10,280 nt of DNA from Deltaproteobacteria bacterium (GTDB taxonomy: Bacteria; Desulfobacterota; Binatia; UBA9968), in assembly GCA_020027655.1 (NCBI GenBank), contig JAHKKJ010000071.1, forward strand, positions 1 through 10,280, in the 5' to 3' direction. A program made the position numbers and the translations under genes. The notes beneath the pieces are model-generated. The model did no database searches. It was given only the letters and a program-made list of their open reading frames with translations, and had not been told where the DNA came from. Below, piece by piece: positions 6,570 through 10,280 of this stretch (position 1 is its first letter; the number at the start of each line of letters is the position of its first letter).

Positions 6570-7332
6570 TGGCCTCCAACGATGACGGTGCCGGATCCAT
6601 GACTTGTTCGTCGGTTCTACCAAAGCGCCGGCGCCGCCGCTGAAACTCGATGAGGGCCTGCAAATAGTCCTTTTCCCGAAAATCGGGCCAAAGGGTAGGA
6701 GTCACATAGAGTTCGCTATAGGCAATCTGCCAAAGATAAAAATTGCTGATCCGCAACTCGCCACTGGTTCGGATTAAGAGGTCAGGGTCTGGAACATCAG
6801 GTGTATCCATGTGCGCCGCAATAATCTTTTCGTCGATTTCCTCCGGTTCATACTTTCCCTCCCGTACCTCGCTCGCAAGTCGCTTCACCATTCTCACAAC
6901 CTCGTTACGACCGCTGTAGCTGAGTGCGAGGATCACCGTCATCCGCTTGTTGTCGCGCGTTAAATCTATCACACGCTCTAGTGTACGCCGAACGCTGATC
7001 GGCAAGCGGCTTCGGTCACCAATCGCGAGAAGTCGAATGCTGTAGCGCATCATTTTCGCTTGTTCCGCCGCAAGATAATGTTCCAAAAGTCCCATGAGCG
7101 CATGGATTTCATCTTGAGGTCGGAGCCAGTTCTCCGTAGAGAAAGCGTACAACGATAGGTAGGGAATGCCGATCTTTCGGCTCATTTCGACGATCACGCG
7201 AACCGAAGTTTTTCCACGTCGATGGCCCTCGATACGGCTCTTTCCTCGCTCCTTGGCCCACCTCCCGTTGCCGTCCATAATAATGGCAACATGCTGGGGT
7301 AAACGACTCTTGTCCAGGCCGCTTAGATCCAT
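6553..7332 (-). CDS. uppS: Undecaprenyl diphosphate synthase (cis-prenyltransferase)
   Basis: Adds eight cis isoprene units to farnesyl diphosphate, giving the C55 carrier of peptidoglycan and O-antigen precursors; a cytoplasmic enzyme acting at the membrane. In the 259-residue form, HVAIIMDGNGRWAK (14-27) holds the catalytic Asp20. SLYAFSTENW (60-69), SYSGRNE (138-144) and DLLIRTSGELRISNF (184-198) with Arg188 and Arg194 follow, then Glu207 near SELYVTPTLWPDF. All active-site residues are intact. The start is an ATG 13 codons before the HVAIIMDGNG motif, as is usual for the family, but no good Shine-Dalgarno precedes it. The frame is open further back to a TTG at 7413, but the added residues are unlike the family and overlap an inverted repeat, so I prefer 7332. 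Also called ispU. Confidence 0.95.
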   Translation of the reverse strand: MDLSGLDKSRLPQHVAIIMDGNGRWAKERGKSRIEGHRRGKTSVRVIVEMSRKIGIPYLSLYAFSTENWLRPQDEIHALMGLLEHYLAAEQAKMMRYSIRLLAIGDRSRLPISVRRTLERVIDLTRDNKRMTVILALSYSGRNEVVRMVKRLASEVREGKYEPEEIDEKIIAAHMDTPDVPDPDLLIRTSGELRISNFYLWQIAYSELYVTPTLWPDFREKDYLQALIEFQRRRRRFGRTDEQVMDPAPSSLEASGIKS

Positions 7333-7376
7333 CGTTTGCCGAGCAACGTCAGTTTCATGAATGGAACTTGTGGCGA

Positions 7377-7418
7377 ACGCCTTCAAAGGTTCTGCAAAAA
7401 AACTCAACCTCAAGGCGT
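7377..7418 (-). repeat. Imperfect inverted repeat (RNA hairpin) between frr and uppS
   Basis: The arms ACGCCTT (7377-7383) and AAGGCGT (7412-7418) are perfect reverse complements, and so are the inner arms AGGTT (7387-7391) and AACCT (7406-7410). This gives 12 base pairs with a 3/1 internal loop and a 14-base apical loop. It lies in the only sizeable gap of the cluster (7333-7444, 112 bases). No T-run follows on the minus strand, so it does not look like a Rho-independent terminator. An mRNA processing, stability or attenuation element is possible but unproven. Confidence 0.5.
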
Positions 7419-7444
7419 CGTGACAGGCGGAGATCGGCGGTTAT

Positions 7445-8002
7445 TCAAACCTCCATGATCTCTTCTTCTTTGGTCTTGATTATTTTGTCGATACGACCGA
7501 TGAAGTCATCGGTGATTTTTTGCACTCGGTCATGACCATGCTTGGAATCATCGGCGGTAATTTCCTTCTTTTTTTCAGCCTCTTTGAGGTGCTCTACGGC
7601 GACGCGTCGATGATTACGAACCGACACGCGAAACTCCTCGCCAATTTTCTTGACGTGCTTCACCAGTTCCTTGCGCCGCTCCTCGGTCAGCTGAGGAATC
7701 GGCACTCGGATAATCTTACCATCGTTGTTCGGGGTGAGCCCCAGGTCCGACTTGAGAATCGCTTTTTCGATATTTCCCATCGCACTGCGGTCGTAGGGCT
7801 GCACCACCAGCAGACGCGGCTCAGGCGCACTCAGCGTAGCCAACTGGTTCAGGGGTGTCGTCGCGCCGTAATAGTCGACCACGATATGCTCTAGCAGTGC
7901 TGTCGAGGCGCGGCCCGTACGGATTTTTGCGAGATCTTTGCGCAGCGCGCCGACGGATTGATCCATCTCTTTTTGCAGCTGAGTGAAAATGGCTTCATTC
8001 AT
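7445..8002 (-). CDS. frr: Ribosome recycling factor
   Basis: RRF works with EF-G to split post-termination ribosomes. The 185 residues match the standard family length. Features are KIRTGRASTALLEHI (27-40), VVQPYD (66-71), a domain II hinge region with NNDGKIIRVPIP (92-103), LTEERRKELVK (105-115), Arg132 in VRNHRR (128-133), and a long C-terminal helix to EEEIMEV. The start is the ATG at 8002, overlapping the pyrH stop as ATGA, with AGCGGAGGG inside the pyrH end as ribosome-binding site. A longer open frame back to 8113 would overlap pyrH by more than 100 bases and adds residues foreign to the family, so it is not used. Confidence 0.97.
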   Translation of the reverse strand: MNEAIFTQLQKEMDQSVGALRKDLAKIRTGRASTALLEHIVVDYYGATTPLNQLATLSAPEPRLLVVQPYDRSAMGNIEKAILKSDLGLTPNNDGKIIRVPIPQLTEERRKELVKHVKKIGEEFRVSVRNHRRVAVEHLKEAEKKKEITADDSKHGHDRVQKITDDFIGRIDKIIKTKEEEIMEV

Positions 8003-8730
8003 CGCTTCCCTCCGCTGACTAGAGTGCCAATGGGCTCGCCTGAAACAACTCTCTTGATATTGCCCTTCTCCATAATATTGAAGACGATAATCGGCAAGTG
8101 ATTGTCCATGCAAAGTGATATCGCCGTCGAGTCCATGACTTTGAGCTCACGATTCAAAACCTCGATGTAGGTCAGTTCCTCGAACTTATGAGCGCCTTCG
8201 TGCTTGAGCGGGTCCGCGTCATAGACGCCTTCGACCTTGGTCGCCTTGAGAATGACCTCAGCGCCGACTTCCATCGCCCGCAGGCTTGCCGTAGTATCTG
8301 TCGTAAAATAAGGGTTACCGGTGCCGCCGGCGAAGATCACCACACGACCTTTCTCCAGGTGCCGCGTGGCTCGGCGCCGTATGTAGGGCTCTGCCACCTG
8401 TCGCATTTCAATGGCAGACAATACCCGAGTGGAAACCCCCAGTTTCTCTAGTGCGTCTTGCAGCGCCAGACTATTGATAACGGTGGCTAACATACCCATG
8501 GTGTCTGCGCTGGCCCGGTCCATACCGATTTCGCTCGCCACGGCTCCACGAAAAATATTGCCACCGCCGATGACCAATGCCAACTCACAGCCCATCTCTT
8601 TCACTTCTTTGATTTCTTGGGCGAAGGCCTTGACGGTCTTGCCGTCGATACCAAATTTATGCGGTCCGGCAAAAACTTCGCCCGTGACCTTCAGGATGAT
8701 CCGTCTATATTTTGGCGCACCGTTGTTCAT
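7999..8730 (-). CDS. pyrH: Uridylate (UMP) kinase
   Basis: Hexameric bacterial UMP kinase of the amino-acid-kinase fold; it phosphorylates UMP to UDP with ATP, is usually activated by GTP and inhibited by UTP, and is cytoplasmic. The 243 residues include the ATP-binding start ILKVTGE (12-18), GGGNIFRG (55-62), the UMP-contacting Asp71-Arg72, GGTGNPYFTTDT (135-146), KATKVEGVYDADP (162-174) and MDSTAISLCMDN (199-210). The first motif has Thr where the family commonly has Ser (LK-x-SGE), a mild change. It starts 11 bases after tsf with only a weak, distant ribosome-binding site and overlaps frr by four bases. Its place between tsf and frr is one of the most conserved bacterial arrangements. Confidence 0.97.
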   Translation of the reverse strand: MNNGAPKYRRIILKVTGEVFAGPHKFGIDGKTVKAFAQEIKEVKEMGCELALVIGGGNIFRGAVASEIGMDRASADTMGMLATVINSLALQDALEKLGVSTRVLSAIEMRQVAEPYIRRRATRHLEKGRVVIFAGGTGNPYFTTDTTASLRAMEVGAEVILKATKVEGVYDADPLKHEGAHKFEELTYIEVLNRELKVMDSTAISLCMDNHLPIIVFNIMEKGNIKRVVSGEPIGTLVSGGKR

Positions 8731-8741
8731 CAGTTTCTATT

Positions 8742-9350
8742 CTAGTCCTTCTGAACTCCTTCGCCGAGATGGTAGCGAGTGAATCGTCTCACTTCAATTT
8801 TTTCACCCATACGGGTAATCGCATCATTAATGATGTCACTCACTTTACGATCGGGATCTTTGATGAACGCTTGTTCCAATAAGCAAACTTCGGAATAGAA
8901 TCGCTCCATTTTTCCTTCGACGATCTTCTCGATCACCTTTTCCGGTTTGCCAGACTCCAGCGCCTGGCGGTGGTAGATCTCCCTTTCCTTGGCAATCTCG
9001 TCTCCGAGTACCTCTTCCCGCTTCACATAACGCGGACTGGCCGCGGCGATCTGCATGGCCATATCCTTGAGCAAAGTCTGAAACTCGGTTGTTCGGGCAA
9101 CAAAGTCTGTTTGGCAGTTGATCTCCACGAGAACCCCGATCTTACCTCCCGGATGCACATACGCGCCCACGGCCCCGTCGGCCGCAACGCGGTCGGCTTT
9201 CTTCGCGGCTGCTGCTAAACCCTTTTGCCGCAAATAGTCGACGGCCTTTTCCAGGTTTCCGCCGGTTTCGGCGAGAGCCTTCTTACAGTCCATAAAGCCC
9301 GCGCCGGTCTTCTCGCGCAATTCTTTCACTATAATTGCATTGAGTTCCAT
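8742..9350 (-). CDS. tsf: Translation elongation factor Ts
   Basis: Guanine-nucleotide exchange factor for EF-Tu; cytoplasmic. At 202 residues it is the short form found in many bacteria, lacking much of the inserted core and coiled-coil region of the 283-residue E. coli protein. It has the N-terminal UBA-like domain with LREKTGAGFMDCKKAL (11-26) and the core motif VEINCQTDFVAR (75-86), whose TDFV loop contacts EF-Tu. The start is an ATG 6 bases after the rpsB stop. Nearby purine-rich matches (AGGG at 4 bases, GGGAGG further up in rpsB) can serve as ribosome-binding site. The gap to rpsB is unusually short; many bacteria have a longer spacer here. Confidence 0.97.
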   Translation of the reverse strand: MELNAIIVKELREKTGAGFMDCKKALAETGGNLEKAVDYLRQKGLAAAAKKADRVAADGAVGAYVHPGGKIGVLVEINCQTDFVARTTEFQTLLKDMAMQIAAASPRYVKREEVLGDEIAKEREIYHRQALESGKPEKVIEKIVEGKMERFYSEVCLLEQAFIKDPDRKVSDIINDAITRMGEKIEVRRFTRYHLGEGVQKD

Positions 9351-9356
9351 GGAACC

Positions 9357-10148
9357 CTAGACTCCTCCCATCGCCGGACTTGCCGCCGTACGACTCGGTT
9401 CCTCGGTGGGAACGGCACTGGCGGCCTTTTCATCCTCTTTATCTTTGACTAGCGACTGTTCGTAAAGCATTTTCCCTTCGTTGATTGCATCCGCAATCGC
9501 GGAGCAAAACAGCCGGATGGCTCGAATGGCATCATCGTTGCCAGGCACCTTGTAATCGACCAAATCGGGATCGCAGTTCGTATCTATAACGGCGACGACA
9601 GGGATCCCCAGCTTGCGCGCCTCTTTAACAGCAATCTCTTCTTGTTTCGGATCAACGACGAAGATGGCGTCCGGAAGCTTGCGCATGCTTTTAATTCCAC
9701 CCAGAGACTGTTCCAGTTTTTCTTTTTCTCGCTTAAGGCCCAACATTTCCTTCTTGGTCAAGGCGTCGACGATTTTTGGATCGTTTTCCATCTCCTCGAG
9801 TTTTCTTAAACGTTCAATGCTCTGACGGATGGTTGAGAAATTGGTTAGCGTTCCGCCCAACCAACGATTGTGAACATGGAACATCCCACACCGCTCGGCC
9901 TCTTCCCTCACCGCTTCTTGAGCCTGTTTCTTAGTGCCAACGAACAGGACGTGTCCGCCCGAGGCCGCGATGTTGCGCACGACAGCCTCCAAATCTTTGA
10001 ACATTGCCACCGTCTGCTGTAGGTCGATAATGTGAATGCCATTGCGAGCGCCGAATATGTAGGGCTTCATCTTGGGGTTCCAACGGCTGGTTTGGTGTCC
10101 GAAATGGACACCGGCCTCCAGCAGTTGCTTCATAGAAATATCACTCAT
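9357..10148 (-). CDS. rpsB: 30S ribosomal protein S2
   Basis: Small-subunit protein that binds late in assembly and helps dock S1. The 263 residues contain the family motifs MKQLLEAGVHFGHQTSRWNPKM (6-27), YIFGARNGIHIIDL (30-43), FVGTKKQAQ (69-77), NRWLGGTLTNF (94-104), LPDAIFVVDP (158-167) and GIPVVAVIDTNCDPD (181-195). The C-terminus has a low-complexity Lys/Glu/Ala/Ser tail. The start is the ATG at 10148, where the protein begins MSDISMKQLL, with AAAGGAG (10158-10164) 9 bases upstream. The frame is open back to a GTG at 10214, but those 22 residues come from the purine-rich leader and are not part of S2. Confidence 0.97.
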   Translation of the reverse strand: MSDISMKQLLEAGVHFGHQTSRWNPKMKPYIFGARNGIHIIDLQQTVAMFKDLEAVVRNIAASGGHVLFVGTKKQAQEAVREEAERCGMFHVHNRWLGGTLTNFSTIRQSIERLRKLEEMENDPKIVDALTKKEMLGLKREKEKLEQSLGGIKSMRKLPDAIFVVDPKQEEIAVKEARKLGIPVVAVIDTNCDPDLVDYKVPGNDDAIRAIRLFCSAIADAINEGKMLYEQSLVKDKEDEKAASAVPTEEPSRTAASPAMGGV

Positions 10149-10157
10149 TATTCTTTT

Positions 10158-10164
10158 CTCCTTT
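10158..10164 (-). promoter_or_regulatory. Ribosome-binding site of rpsB
   Basis: AAAGGAG on the minus strand sits 9 bases before the chosen ATG, inside a long purine-rich leader. It decides for the start at 10148 over the upstream in-frame GTG at 10214. No convincing -10/-35 pair can be placed in the genomic bases 10149-10267, so the rpsB promoter probably lies beyond the end of the contig. Confidence 0.7.
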
Positions 10165-10267
10165 GGTTTCGTCCTCCCCTTTTCCTCTTTTCCGTTACGC
10201 ACCCGATTGGGCACCGCGCAAGGGATCAGAAAGGGTGTGAAATAAGTATCCAGGCCGGCCGGTTTCT

Positions 10268-10280
10268 AGATCGGAAGAGC
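10268..10280. other. Untrimmed Illumina sequencing adapter
   Basis: The last 13 bases, AGATCGGAAGAGC, are identical to the common start of Illumina TruSeq-type adapters and sit flush at the window end. This is a library artefact. Genomic sequence most likely ends at or before 10267, and the bases just inside it deserve caution. Confidence 0.93.

Noticed and set aside
8003..8113. N-terminal extension of ribosome recycling factor inside pyrH
   Set aside because: It would overlap pyrH by over 100 bases, is unlike any RRF, and a good ATG with GGAGG lies at 8002.
10199..10214. Possible hairpin in the rpsB leader that could act in S2 autoregulation
   Set aside because: Only three GC pairs plus one outer pair and two G-U wobbles; the leader is also cut by the contig end, so no known leader motif can be tested.
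10149..10214. 22-residue N-terminal extension of S2 starting at GTG 10214
   Set aside because: It is the translation of a purine-rich leader containing the true ribosome-binding site; S2 proteins normally begin close to the MKQLLEAGVHFGH motif.

Overview
The window reads as a complete short contig from a metagenome or draft assembly of a free-living, Gram-negative-type bacterium. All twelve genes lie on the minus strand, so transcription runs from the right edge (about 10.2 kb) to the left edge. Gene content is core housekeeping; I see no mobile element, CRISPR, phage gene, tRNA or rRNA. The order rpsB-tsf-pyrH-frr-uppS-cdsA-dxr-rseP, followed by tsaB and then an ilvBN block, recalls Desulfuromonadota/Geobacter-like genomes and related former 'Deltaproteobacteria' or NC10-like lineages. 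This placement rests on remembered synteny and is only a guess.

Region 1 (about 10148 down to 2746) is one tightly packed cluster: ribosomal protein S2, elongation factor Ts, UMP kinase, ribosome recycling factor, undecaprenyl diphosphate synthase, CDP-diglyceride synthase, DXP reductoisomerase, the site-2 protease RseP and the t6A-synthesis protein TsaB. Three junctions are 4-base ATGA stop/start overlaps (pyrH/frr, cdsA/dxr, rseP/tsaB). The cluster joins translation (S2, EF-Ts, RRF, t6A tRNA modification) to nucleotide supply (UMP to UDP) and envelope lipid supply. Dxr starts the isoprenoid precursor pathway, UppS makes the C55 carrier, CdsA makes CDP-diacylglycerol, and RseP handles envelope-stress proteolysis. 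The only sizeable internal gap, between frr and uppS, holds a long imperfect inverted repeat.

Region 2 (2749 down to 123) is a second transcription unit. A good sigma-70-type promoter overlaps the tsaB stop codon and precedes a short leader with a perfect 12-base palindrome beside a strong Shine-Dalgarno site. It drives a small DUF465-type coiled-coil protein, then ilvB and ilvN, the two subunits of acetohydroxyacid synthase. IlvN keeps the residues known to bind the feedback inhibitor valine. IlvB has an unusual thiamine-diphosphate motif, Ser-Glu-Gly where the family has Gly-Asp-Gly.

The edges are short. Bases 1-122 are non-coding sequence downstream of ilvN. Bases 10149-10267 are the rpsB leader. 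The last 13 bases (10268-10280) are exactly the common Illumina adapter and are almost certainly not genomic. I found no convincing undescribed system. The points most worth a second look are the IlvB cofactor motif, the promoter/palindrome leader with its DUF465 gene, and the frr-uppS hairpin.
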